Counted from the stretch's first letter, positions 1-6,561 are shown. The stretch is DNA of 6,762 bases from an uncultured Lachnospiraceae bacterium (GCA_902803625.1 CADCQV010000018.1:1-6762), one strand, 5' to 3'. Made by a program: numbers and translations. The notes: generated by a model from the letters alone, not told the origin.

Positions 1-8
1 AAGCATTT

Positions 9-80
9 TGTCATCCTGAGCGCCAGCGAAGGATCTTTCCGACCGGTTATAGAAGATTCTTCGCTTCGCTCAGAATGACA
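9..80. repeat. Imperfect inverted repeat (dispersed palindromic element)
   Basis: The left arm (9-38) and right arm (51-80) are near-complementary. The right arm read on the minus strand begins TGTCATTCTGAGCGAAGCG and the left arm on the plus strand begins TGTCATCCTGAGCGCCAGC, and both continue into GAAGRATCTT. The arms are about 30 bases with a 12-base centre. I see no open reading frame or ribosome binding site. The TGTCATTCTGAGCGAAGCGAAG core is one I recognise as a dispersed intergenic repeat in many unrelated bacterial genomes; that part is recall, not something shown by this sequence. It may fold as a cruciform in DNA or a long hairpin in RNA. Its function is unknown. Confidence 0.75.
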
Positions 81-89
81 CTAACTTAA

Positions 90-193
90 CGTCATTGGAA
101 CCGTCCCCGTTGACTCAATTAGCCGAATGCGCAGTATCTATCCAGAATCCGAAGGGTTCTGAATAGATACTGCAGAAAAGCCAATGGAACCGT
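90..193. repeat. Hairpin element flanked by short direct repeats
   Basis: The centre is a long near-perfect hairpin at 131-173. The arm GCAGTATCTATCCAGAA (131-147) pairs with TTCTGAATAGATACTGC (157-173) with a single G-T type position. On the minus strand the tip reads C-TTCG-G, a stable tetraloop type. Two direct copies of TGGAACCGT flank it, at 95-103 and 185-193, preceded by CATTGG and CAATGG contexts. The left copy continues into CCCCGTTGACTCA. GGGGACGGTTCC-type motifs recur in clostridial REP-like elements associated with IS200-like (RAYT) transposases; that link comes from memory. The element ends only five bases from the stop of the minus-strand gene, so it may also stabilise the 3' end of that transcript. 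Confidence 0.6.
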
Positions 194-197
194 TTTT

Positions 198-1604
198 TTA
201 GTTCAGTCTGAACATCACTTTATTATTTATTGCATAATAATCCCCGTTTTTCATATTAAGTTCCGTTGCATCAGCAAATCCAACAATCATACCGTCAAAT
301 CCCTTCGGTACCAAAAAAGCATTGTTATAATTAAAGGTATATGTTTTTTCCCCGGACCAGCCGAATTTTCTGTAGTCGGGATTACTTACGTTTCTTTCTT
401 CGGAAATGATGGTCTGCACAAAATTACAATCATAATCCTTACCCAGGTAGTTGACTGTTATTCTGTTACCATCCCAGTCATTGTCCTGATAGTACTCCCC
501 TATAAAACTGACCTCATCACAGGATGACCACTTTTTATACACCCTGTCGTCTCCGATAGCGATATGTGTATCTACGCAGCGCCATTCATATCCGTCTTTT
601 GCCGGATGATCTTTATCGGAGTCAAATATCTTATAGTTATCAAACCAGACTTTAGCTGTATTTGTTTTAGCCGGATCTTTGTCCAGTATCATTTTCATAT
701 CATATACCGTACCGGCTTTGACAAATGTTTCGTTCTTAAGTTTTGCTTCGCTAACAGCGCCGACTTCCGGAACCCTTTCAAGTGAACCGTCTTCAAGAAG
801 ATCCTTCACCGGAGCGGGTAATAAAATCTGCGTAGCCAGTCCCGGCTCGTCAAACCAGGGATATACTGCCCCGGCAAGCACCTTTATGGGCTTTTTTACT
901 ATGAAAATGCTGTAGTTTTTATACTTTGTGCCAGGTGACAGTGAATAATCCGGATATGGATGCCCTACAAGAGCTGCAAATGTTCCGTAATCACTCCCGT
1001 AACGGTCAATATAGGTATAGGGTCTCAGGGTATAATCAAAGGATTCCCCGTAAAAGCCATCGTTAGCAGGCCATTTGATATCTCCCGAAGCACTGTCAAA
1101 ATAAACGGGATTTCTGTACACATCCTCATATTCAGCCCATAGCTCATCCGAAGGCCTGTTTTCCCCCCATCCGGCAACAAAGGCTTCATCCTCGGGTGAA
1201 TATGCTTCCGCGAGTCCCAATGTCACATATGCCGAAAAATAATAGTCGTACAGACCAAGACAGGCATCCAGAGCCGGATCGACCTCCTCTTTTCCGGCCT
1301 TATAAGCAGCAATCCTGTCTCTCTTCGCCTTATTCACAAATACTCCGTCAGACCAGTCATTTGCAGCATATGCTCCAAGATGTGCTGAAGCGGGATTCGG
1401 AGAAAACCCGTAAACCGCGTCCGGATTCACGATAATATCACCGGAAATCTTTTTATTCTCCATTGGGGAATGCTCGTATGAAAACCCCGTCTTAGCCGCA
1501 CTCAGGTATTCTTCCCGGATAGCGGCGTTCTCCGCAAACACCGGAACCGTCAAGCCTGTCACAATGATCACAGCAGTTAAAAGCGACAAAATCTTCTTTT
1601 TCAT
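198..1604 (-). CDS. Secreted TNT-domain protein (candidate NAD glycohydrolase toxin)
   Basis: A 468-residue protein with a classical signal peptide (residues 1-24, MKKK start, hydrophobic core, cleavage near VFA-EN). Residues 25-175 are an unrecognised region with a GFSPNPASAHLG motif (67-77) and a DWSD motif (83-86). Residues about 177-280 match the TNT family (NAD glycohydrolase domain of mycobacterial CpnT and fungal NADases): WPANDGF at 178-184, IDRYG at 199-203, LSPG, a VKKP strand, PWFDEPG at 249-255, TQILLP with Q259, then a helix ending LERV. Residues about 298-468 are rich in aromatic and beta-type sequence, probably an Ig-like module of the DUF4352 kind. Four cysteines (115, 343, 362, 393) could form disulfides. 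The start is the second of two adjacent ATGs, because AGAGAGG lies five bases before it; the first ATG (1607) is also possible. By recalled family alignment the Arg (201) and Gln (259) are kept, but other catalytic positions differ. Activity is therefore inferred, not certain. No immunity gene is adjacent. Confidence 0.8.
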   Translation of the reverse strand: MKKKILSLLTAVIIVTGLTVPVFAENAAIREEYLSAAKTGFSYEHSPMENKKISGDIIVNPDAVYGFSPNPASAHLGAYAANDWSDGVFVNKAKRDRIAAYKAGKEEVDPALDACLGLYDYYFSAYVTLGLAEAYSPEDEAFVAGWGENRPSDELWAEYEDVYRNPVYFDSASGDIKWPANDGFYGESFDYTLRPYTYIDRYGSDYGTFAALVGHPYPDYSLSPGTKYKNYSIFIVKKPIKVLAGAVYPWFDEPGLATQILLPAPVKDLLEDGSLERVPEVGAVSEAKLKNETFVKAGTVYDMKMILDKDPAKTNTAKVWFDNYKIFDSDKDHPAKDGYEWRCVDTHIAIGDDRVYKKWSSCDEVSFIGEYYQDNDWDGNRITVNYLGKDYDCNFVQTIISEERNVSNPDYRKFGWSGEKTYTFNYNNAFLVPKGFDGMIVGFADATELNMKNGDYYAINNKVMFRLN

Positions 1605-1770
1605 CATTACCTCTCTTTCCTGAAAACCCGGGAACACTCCCATTGCCGTTAATCCGGCTGCTGTATGCAAAAAAACTCAAAAGGAAACTGTACTTCCCAA
1701 TTATTATATACGAATAAACAACAGTTGTGGTACACTATTTCCGATATATTCACAAAAAAGGAGCGATGAT
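1605..1770. promoter_or_regulatory. Divergent intergenic region with promoters and small palindrome
   Basis: This AT-rich region separates two divergent genes, so it must hold both leaders. For the minus-strand gene a perfect TATAAT lies at 1703-1708, without a convincing -35 partner. For the plus-strand gene the candidates are a TGG-extended TACACT (1728-1736) and TATATT (1745-1750), neither with a strong -35. A perfect 11-base palindrome, ACAACAGTTGT (1718-1728), sits between the two candidate -10 elements, where an operator acting on both genes would be expected. The plus gene has a strong AAGGAG at 1758-1763, seven bases before its ATG. The minus gene has AGAGAGG at 1610-1616. Promoter assignments are by eye. 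Confidence 0.4.
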
Positions 1771-3033
1771 ATGCCTAAGTATGATTTTGATTCCTATTTA
1801 CTGTACGAACTGAAAAAACGGGATGTGTATTCCGTAAAAATAAGAGTGATATTAAAGGAACCGGTGAATGGTGCGGTTCTTTCAAAGGCTGCCGAAAAAG
1901 CGTTTCAGAGGTTTCCGTATTACAGAAGGACTGTTTCCGTTAATGAGGAGGGAGCTTATATTTTTGAGCCCTGCGATAAGCCTGTTGCAGTAATAGAGGG
2001 TGACCGGAAGGTCCGTCTCGGAACGGATGAGACCAATGGTCTTCTGTTTGCGATCACCTATGAGAATAATGACGTCTTTTTCTCATTCTCCCATAACTTT
2101 TGCGGAGGCTGCGGCTCAATGCGCTGGATCAAGGCCACTCTTTGGCAGTACCTGACTGATCTTGGATATGATGTGGATACGAAAGGTATCATGACGGCTG
2201 ACACGCCGATAACGGCTGAAGAACAGGCTGAGCCGGATCCTGCTTCGCTGCCCGGGGATCAGCCGCTCGGAAGGCTGAATTTCACTATGGATTCCTTCGT
2301 ACCGAGAATGGACTATATGGAAAGAATGAAGGATCCCGACGGTATTGACGGATATTATCCGATCCGCATCCCGAAGAAGTGTCTGATGAAATATGCACGT
2401 GGCAATGACGGCAGCCCCAATTCGATCTTATCCGCGGTCCTGTATAAAATGTGCGTGAAGGCATTTCCTGAGGAAACAAAGTTTACTGCCGGTATCGCCA
2501 ATAACTACCGGGAGGATGTGGGCTGTCCCTTAACCTACAGAGATATAGTCCGGGAAATGCATATTCAGTATGATGACAGGATGAGGGACTGGCCTGTCGA
2601 CAAGCTCTCAACTGTTACAAGAAGCCAAATGTACATTCAGATGCAGCCGGAGGAAAGCTGGGACAGATGCCGGAAGGTGGATGAGCTCCGGAGTCAGATA
2701 GATTCTATGCCGGATCTCGAGAGTAAGGTAAATTATGCCTATGAAAACAGCCTTACGACCCATGGGATACCATCGACCTTTCATATAAGCTATGTGGGCA
2801 AGGTCGACTGGGGCGGCCTCGAGAGCTATATCGACGGTGTATATTCACTGACAATCGCACATTTAATGCTTGAGGTAAATGCAACCGAAGCATACTTCTT
2901 TATTAGCTTCCATACTGTAAAAAAGGATGGAAAATACTTAAAGGAATTCCTTAAGGTTCTGGAATCGGAAGGGATCACCTGTTCGGTGGGAGACCTGACA
3001 GACAGAAAGCTGCCGGTTACCGTATTGCCGTAA
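1771..3033 (+). CDS. Condensation-domain/alcohol acetyltransferase-like protein
   Basis: A 420-residue soluble protein with no signal peptide or membrane segment. The layout fits the chloramphenicol acetyltransferase-like two-lobe fold used by condensation domains, alcohol acetyltransferases and Pap-type acyltransferases. The N-terminal lobe has the 'acyl acceptor' start (residues 17-55, ending AFQRFPYYRRT). A strand FFSFSHNFCGGCGS (103-116) occupies the position of the HHxxxDG motif. A middle segment (195-250) reads IRIPKKCLMKYAR, then SPNSILSAVLYKMC and a NNYRED turn equivalent to the family 'DLR' turn. A C-terminal lobe (335-400) includes FHISYVGKVDW, like the 'S-N-x-G' strand of acetyltransferases. 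His108 is kept, but the Asp four residues later is Gly112, so catalysis by the usual route is doubtful. The substrate cannot be read. The ATG at 1771 is supported by AAGGAG seven bases upstream. It is monocistronic, ending at a hairpin terminator. Confidence 0.7.
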   Translation: MPKYDFDSYLLYELKKRDVYSVKIRVILKEPVNGAVLSKAAEKAFQRFPYYRRTVSVNEEGAYIFEPCDKPVAVIEGDRKVRLGTDETNGLLFAITYENNDVFFSFSHNFCGGCGSMRWIKATLWQYLTDLGYDVDTKGIMTADTPITAEEQAEPDPASLPGDQPLGRLNFTMDSFVPRMDYMERMKDPDGIDGYYPIRIPKKCLMKYARGNDGSPNSILSAVLYKMCVKAFPEETKFTAGIANNYREDVGCPLTYRDIVREMHIQYDDRMRDWPVDKLSTVTRSQMYIQMQPEESWDRCRKVDELRSQIDSMPDLESKVNYAYENSLTTHGIPSTFHISYVGKVDWGGLESYIDGVYSLTIAHLMLEVNATEAYFFISFHTVKKDGKYLKEFLKVLESEGITCSVGDLTDRKLPVTVLP

Positions 3034-3061
3034 GGGATTTACCCCAAAATCTGATATAGTA

Positions 3062-3093
3062 ACGGGGTCAGTTTTAAGGCTTACTGACCCCGT
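3062..3093. terminator. Bidirectional intrinsic terminator between convergent genes
   Basis: A perfect 11-base stem, ACGGGGTCAGT (3062-3072) with ACTGACCCCGT (3083-3093), closes a 10-base loop. It lies 28 bases after the plus-strand stop and 5 bases beyond the minus-strand stop, so it can serve both converging transcripts. The plus-strand tail CTTCATTAT is only moderately T-rich and the minus-strand tail is weaker, so efficiency is uncertain. The position and strong GC stem make the role likely. Confidence 0.75.
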
Positions 3094-3098
3094 CTTCA

Positions 3099-4598
3099 TT
3101 ATCTGGTTGCTGCGCCCATTTCTTTCAGCTCTTTCTTTCGTTCATACATCATCTTATCTGCTCTCTCAAAGACATCGCGGAGCTGCCTGTCTTCCTGTTC
3201 CAGAACAGAGTATCCTATCGAAACGACTACGCCGTTCTCACTGATATTTGCTTCGACCTTACGGTTAAACTCTTCAATATCTTCAAGCATCGTATCGTAG
3301 CCCTCATCCTTTAACAGCACAACAAACTCATCACCGCCTATCCTGAACACTGTTCCGTGGCTAAACTGTCTGCAGATCATTTTGCAGGCATCCTTGATCA
3401 GCTGGTCTCCTTTTGCGTGCCCCTGGGAATCATTGACCGCTTTAAGCCCGTTGATGTCGCAGACCACAACCGCGACCTTCTGTATCTCCCCTGTCTTTAT
3501 CTTTTGGTTGACAGAAGCTTCTCTTTCCGAATATGCATACTTATTCCTTACCCCGGTCATAGCGTCCGTATTTGCCATATTGTGGAAGGATCTGCTGGTT
3601 TCCTTTTCCTCCTCAAGCCTGGCTTTTGAAATACTGATGAGCTGGAACAACAGAACAGCTGCAAAAAACAGCACAGACAGCAGAGTTAAAATGATCATAT
3701 TTCTGCTGGCCTCAAGATTATTCTCACTGATGTCAAGGAACTGATCATGTATAACGCTTTCGCGGATCAGAACTGCCATCTCCCATCCTGTCCCATCTAT
3801 CGGCACATAATACAGTGTTTCCTGGGCATTATTAAAAGAAAACGAAAGATCTCCGCCCTTTTCTTCCTCGAAATTGCGGTGGTTTTCCTCGAGGACAGCA
3901 TCCGGGACTATGCCTTTTAAAGCTTCAAAGAAATTATGGTTCAAGATCACCGGTCCCAGTTCCGTACCTGACAGATTACCTCCGCCTTTAGTATACAGGG
4001 CGAAATGTGTTCTGCCCTGGTCGTCAAAGGCCAGTAAATCGACAATATCCCTGATATCGAACTGGACGAAGCAGGCCTTAAACCGCTTTCCCATAATGAC
4101 AAGCCCCCGGGTCGGCGCAGCCAGACACAGCTTCTTTGATGACCCATAGAGAGAAACCGTGCTGATAATCCGGTCATTTAATTGTTCATCGGACAAAAAT
4201 GAATGTCTGCTCCCGCCGGTATAGGTTGTATAATGCGTATATACGACATTCTCTTCATCAACCAGCGCAAACTGGTCAAGTCCCAGCAGGGATTCAACCG
4301 TTCCGATCCTGTACCTCAATTCCTCCTGTGACCCGATCTTATTATTTTCAATATAGGAAACCGCCTTTCCCATTTGATCAAAGCTGTTGCTTATAAGGTT
4401 TGTAATTGTCTTTGCACGGCGGTCTGCCATTGCCTCAAGATAAAACAGGCTTACTGCGGAAGCTGCTTCATCGGTTGCAACAGCAGTCCTTCTTGACATC
4501 CTGATAGTATTGACCGTCAGCATTGCAACGATAATGAGGCTCCCTATGACGGCCGTCAATACAAAGGTTTTATATGTCACCTTTTTCCCCTGCATCAT
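3099..4598 (-). CDS. Membrane-bound diguanylate cyclase (extracytoplasmic sensor + GGDEF)
   Basis: A 499-residue membrane enzyme expected to make cyclic-di-GMP from two GTP. There is one membrane segment at about 11-29, a long extracytoplasmic region (about 33-298) of the size of a double-Cache/tandem-PAS sensor, a second membrane segment at about 301-323, a short charged linker (LEEEKETSRS) and a GGDEF domain at about 341-490. Within the last are TDAMTGVRNKYAY, DINGLKAVND with metal-binding Asp381, and an intact GGDEF signature at 421-425. The inhibitory I-site RxxD expected just upstream reads FSHG (412-415), so product feedback inhibition at this site is predicted to be absent. There is no EAL or HD-GYP domain. 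The start ATG is preceded by GGAG seven bases upstream and shares ATGA with the stop of the upstream lipoprotein gene, implying translational coupling. The ligand may be delivered by that lipoprotein. The activity call is strong; the sensor fold is inferred from size and topology. Confidence 0.92.
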   Translation of the reverse strand: MMQGKKVTYKTFVLTAVIGSLIIVAMLTVNTIRMSRRTAVATDEAASAVSLFYLEAMADRRAKTITNLISNSFDQMGKAVSYIENNKIGSQEELRYRIGTVESLLGLDQFALVDEENVVYTHYTTYTGGSRHSFLSDEQLNDRIISTVSLYGSSKKLCLAAPTRGLVIMGKRFKACFVQFDIRDIVDLLAFDDQGRTHFALYTKGGGNLSGTELGPVILNHNFFEALKGIVPDAVLEENHRNFEEEKGGDLSFSFNNAQETLYYVPIDGTGWEMAVLIRESVIHDQFLDISENNLEASRNMIILTLLSVLFFAAVLLFQLISISKARLEEEKETSRSFHNMANTDAMTGVRNKYAYSEREASVNQKIKTGEIQKVAVVVCDINGLKAVNDSQGHAKGDQLIKDACKMICRQFSHGTVFRIGGDEFVVLLKDEGYDTMLEDIEEFNRKVEANISENGVVVSIGYSVLEQEDRQLRDVFERADKMMYERKKELKEMGAATR

Positions 4599-5731
4599 GC
4601 AATATCTCCGTACAAAAGCTCCAGCATCATAGCCGCATCCTTCTGATAAATCACAGTCGTGATCTCGTCCGTTTTCTCCGGGAAAAGCTCTCCCGGCAGA
4701 TTGCCGTCGGCTATTTTCACTGCGGTCTGAATCGTGTCAAAGCCGATTGAATAACAATCCTGCACGCCGAGACAGTAGATCACTCCCTCATCCAAATAGT
4801 GCAGGGCTTCCTCATCGTGATCCATGCCGACGATGACAGCATCACTTCCCACTTCCGTCACCGCCCTGGCAGCGCCGACCGGATTACTCATGTTGCAGCA
4901 GACTATCCCGTCGAGATCCGGATAATTCATCAAAATCTGCATTGTCAGTCTGTATGCTTTATCAACGGAATCCATATCGTACTTTTGGGCAACGATCTCC
5001 ATATCGCTGTATTTAGCTATCGTATCTTCGGCTCCTCTTGCGCGGTCTTCATGGCAGGGCGCCCCGACACTTCCCACAAGGATCGCAACCTTGCCCTTAT
5101 AATCAAGCTTTTTACACAGTGCCTCCGTCAGATCCACTCCATCCTGATAATTATGGGTATTTCCGACATACGCGAGTCTCTTGCAGCCTTCGGCGGCATC
5201 AGAGCTTGAAAAGGTCATGACCTTCGTTCCGGAATTTACCATCCCGTTAAGCAGCGGAGTTATTATTTTCTCATCCGCAACGTCCACCCCGATCACATCA
5301 TAGTCCTTTTTTTGAGCGGCAATGAGCTTTCTGGTCTGATCAACCGCAGAAGCTGCTTCCGGTGCCATATACTCATATGTGATTACTATTCCCTTGTCCA
5401 GGTACTGCCTCTGGGCCTCTTCCATCCCAAGTGCAACCGCATCCCACCAGGCATGGACAGTTTTATATGTGAAATAGAAATTATAATGATCCTTATGCGG
5501 CTGATAGGAATCCAGCCTGTGATCGAAGTCCACTGCACTTTTTACAGGATCATCCAACTCTGAAGAGACCGGATCTGCTGGAGACCCGGCCTCTGTTGAT
5601 TCAGAAGCGCTTAATGACCCGTTCTCATCCCCTCCTAAGACAGAAGACGATGAAGAACAGGCAGAACCTAATAGTATTACTGCCGTCATAAGAAGCAGCA
5701 AAAAGATCTGCTTTCCTTTATAACTTCCCAT
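4595..5731 (-). CDS. Ribose-type substrate-binding lipoprotein
   Basis: A 378-residue lipoprotein. Residues 1-24 are a lipoprotein signal peptide with lipobox LGSAC and lipidated Cys25, followed by a Ser-rich and acidic linker (26-75). Residues about 80-370 form a type I periplasmic binding domain of the Peripla_BP_4 (RbsB/LuxP) kind. Visible family marks are NFYFTYKTVHAWWDAVALGMEEA, where the first strand and ligand-contacting aromatics fall, DVIGVDVAD (145-153), the RARG turn (230-233), CCN at 278-280 followed by a GAARAV helix, VGMDHDEEAL (D304) and GVQDCYSIG (Q324). By analogy with RbsB, the Arg, Asn280, Asp304 and Gln324 would contact a sugar-like ligand. No permease or ATPase gene accompanies it; instead its stop overlaps the start of a diguanylate cyclase by four bases, which points to a sensing role over transport. 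The start is supported by GAGAGGGG seven bases upstream. The ligand is unknown. Confidence 0.88.
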   Translation of the reverse strand: MGSYKGKQIFLLLLMTAVILLGSACSSSSSVLGGDENGSLSASESTEAGSPADPVSSELDDPVKSAVDFDHRLDSYQPHKDHYNFYFTYKTVHAWWDAVALGMEEAQRQYLDKGIVITYEYMAPEAASAVDQTRKLIAAQKKDYDVIGVDVADEKIITPLLNGMVNSGTKVMTFSSSDAAEGCKRLAYVGNTHNYQDGVDLTEALCKKLDYKGKVAILVGSVGAPCHEDRARGAEDTIAKYSDMEIVAQKYDMDSVDKAYRLTMQILMNYPDLDGIVCCNMSNPVGAARAVTEVGSDAVIVGMDHDEEALHYLDEGVIYCLGVQDCYSIGFDTIQTAVKIADGNLPGELFPEKTDEITTVIYQKDAAMMLELLYGDIA

Positions 5732-5752
5732 GAGTTTTCCCCTCTCCCCTAT

Positions 5753-5780
5753 ATTTTCCTACGATATTTTAATATGTCAA
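5753..5780 (-). promoter_or_regulatory. Candidate promoter of the lipoprotein-cyclase operon
   Basis: On the minus strand a perfect TTGACA (5775-5780) is followed after 16 bases by GAAAAT (5753-5758), a 10 of 12 consensus match. The implied leader is very short, with the ribosome binding site starting almost at the transcription start. An alternative -10, TAAAAT at 5766-5771, has only a weak -35, TAGTTA, 17 bases upstream. No long leader, riboswitch or cyclic-di-GMP aptamer fits between this promoter and the ATG. Confidence 0.4.
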
Positions 5781-5867
5781 GACAAAAATAACTATTAAGA
5801 ACCCCCTGTGAAATCATATTTACGTAGGTGCGGTATGGTTGCTTTACACTTACAGACAAATAGTATT

Positions 5868-5895
5868 TTGAAAATCCGGCTGAATATGGTATTCT
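5868..5895 (+). promoter_or_regulatory. Candidate promoter of the TVP38-pssA operon
   Basis: TTGAAA (5868-5873) and TATTCT (5890-5895) are separated by 16 bases, and the -10 is preceded by an extended TGG (5887-5889). It precedes the GTG start by about 56 bases. The rest of the region between the divergent genes (5732-5951) shows no gene and no strong hairpin that I can see. Confidence 0.45.
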
Positions 5896-5951
5896 GTATA
5901 TATTGAAGTATTAGGTCCGTAAAATAAGGGCAAAAAAGAAGAGAGGTCTTT

Positions 5952-6545
5952 GTGGAAAAGGACGAGAGATCAGAACAGATTGCTTTACGCGGAAAAAGAA
6001 TAAAGATCCTGTCCATATTGATTCTGATAATCTTTACTGCATTTCTTGTAAAAAAGATTGCCGGACAGAATATCACATCGGTGGATGATTTCCAGAAGTA
6101 CATAAGCAACTTTGGTGTTGCGGGTCCTCTGGTGCTTACGCTGTTTCAGGCATTTCAGGTAATCGTTCCGATCCTTCCGGGGTATCTGGGATGTGCTGCC
6201 GGAGCCATTGCCTTCGGCTCTGCCACCGGCTTCTGGTGCAACTATATCGGCATTTCCTTAGGATCGATAGCTGCATATTTTATTGCCAAAAGATATGGTG
6301 TTGATGTGGTCACTGCCATGTTCTCCGAGAAGCAGTACAGGAAATGGTCTGAAAAGATCAGTAAGAAAAAGTATTACGGGGCGTTTTTATTCGTGGCCAC
6401 ACTGCTTCCTCTTTTCCCGGACGATTTTCTTTGCTATTTTTCGGGACTTATAAAAATGAATGCCAAAAAGTTCATCTGGATCATCATTCTGGGAAAGCCT
6501 TGGTGTATTCTGGCTTACAGCCTTGCATTCGGACTTGTGGGATAA
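5952..6545 (+). CDS. TVP38/TMEM64 (VTT/DedA-superfamily) membrane protein
   Basis: A 197-residue integral membrane protein. A charged N-terminus (1-17) is followed by a membrane segment (about 18-34), an extracytoplasmic helix (SVDDFQKYISNFG, 43-55) and the VTT core: FQAFQVIVPILPGYLGCAAG (65-84), a helix GFWCNYIGISLGSIAAYFIAKRYG (93-116), a cytoplasmic amphipathic stretch with KWSEKISKKKYYG, the re-entrant LLPLFPDDFLCYFSGLIKM (151-169) and a last membrane helix. PGYLGCAAG and FPDDFLCYFSG are diagnostic for the TVP38 branch. DedA and TVP38 relatives translocate polar lipids such as undecaprenyl phosphate and phosphatidylethanolamine, so a lipid scramblase or flippase role is likely but the lipid is not proven. 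The start is GTG, chosen because GAGAGG lies five bases upstream and no in-frame ATG precedes the first membrane helix. A phosphatidylserine synthase gene follows after 16 bases, which supports a membrane-lipid role. Confidence 0.88.
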   Translation: MEKDERSEQIALRGKRIKILSILILIIFTAFLVKKIAGQNITSVDDFQKYISNFGVAGPLVLTLFQAFQVIVPILPGYLGCAAGAIAFGSATGFWCNYIGISLGSIAAYFIAKRYGVDVVTAMFSEKQYRKWSEKISKKKYYGAFLFVATLLPLFPDDFLCYFSGLIKMNAKKFIWIIILGKPWCILAYSLAFGLVG

Positions 6546-6561
6546 ATAAAGGAGACTATAA

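Noticed and set aside
131..173. Hairpin as a standard intrinsic terminator for the TNT gene
   Set aside because: On the minus strand the hairpin is followed by GCATTCGGC, not a T-run. It may still protect the 3' end, so it is listed as a repeat.
1602..1670. Longer TNT-protein start at a TTG (1670), adding 22 residues
   Set aside because: There is no ribosome binding site before the TTG. The added residues would place a polar stretch in front of a perfect signal peptide, and AGAGAGG precedes the ATG pair at 1602-1607.
1771..3033. Acyltransferase-like protein as immunity or maturation partner of the TNT protein
   Set aside because: It is divergently transcribed, has no resemblance to immunity factors and is a cytoplasmic protein with its own terminator. 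Only proximity links them.
3382..3744. Open frame of 120 codons on the plus strand inside the cyclase gene
   Set aside because: It is antisense to the GGDEF and second membrane-helix region. Its hydrophobic look is a by-product of the opposite strand.
4799..5209. Open frame of 136 codons on the plus strand
   Set aside because: It lies wholly inside the binding-lipoprotein gene in antisense, with no recognisable domain and no initiation signal.
5732..5951. Cyclic-di-GMP riboswitch in the leader of either divergent gene
   Set aside because: I could not find the conserved GEMM-type core or a stable multi-stem fold, and the leader of the lipoprotein operon appears too short.
5795..6109. Open frame of 104 codons on the minus strand
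   Set aside because: It is antisense to the start of the TVP38-like gene, has no ribosome binding site and has low-complexity composition mirrored from the membrane protein.
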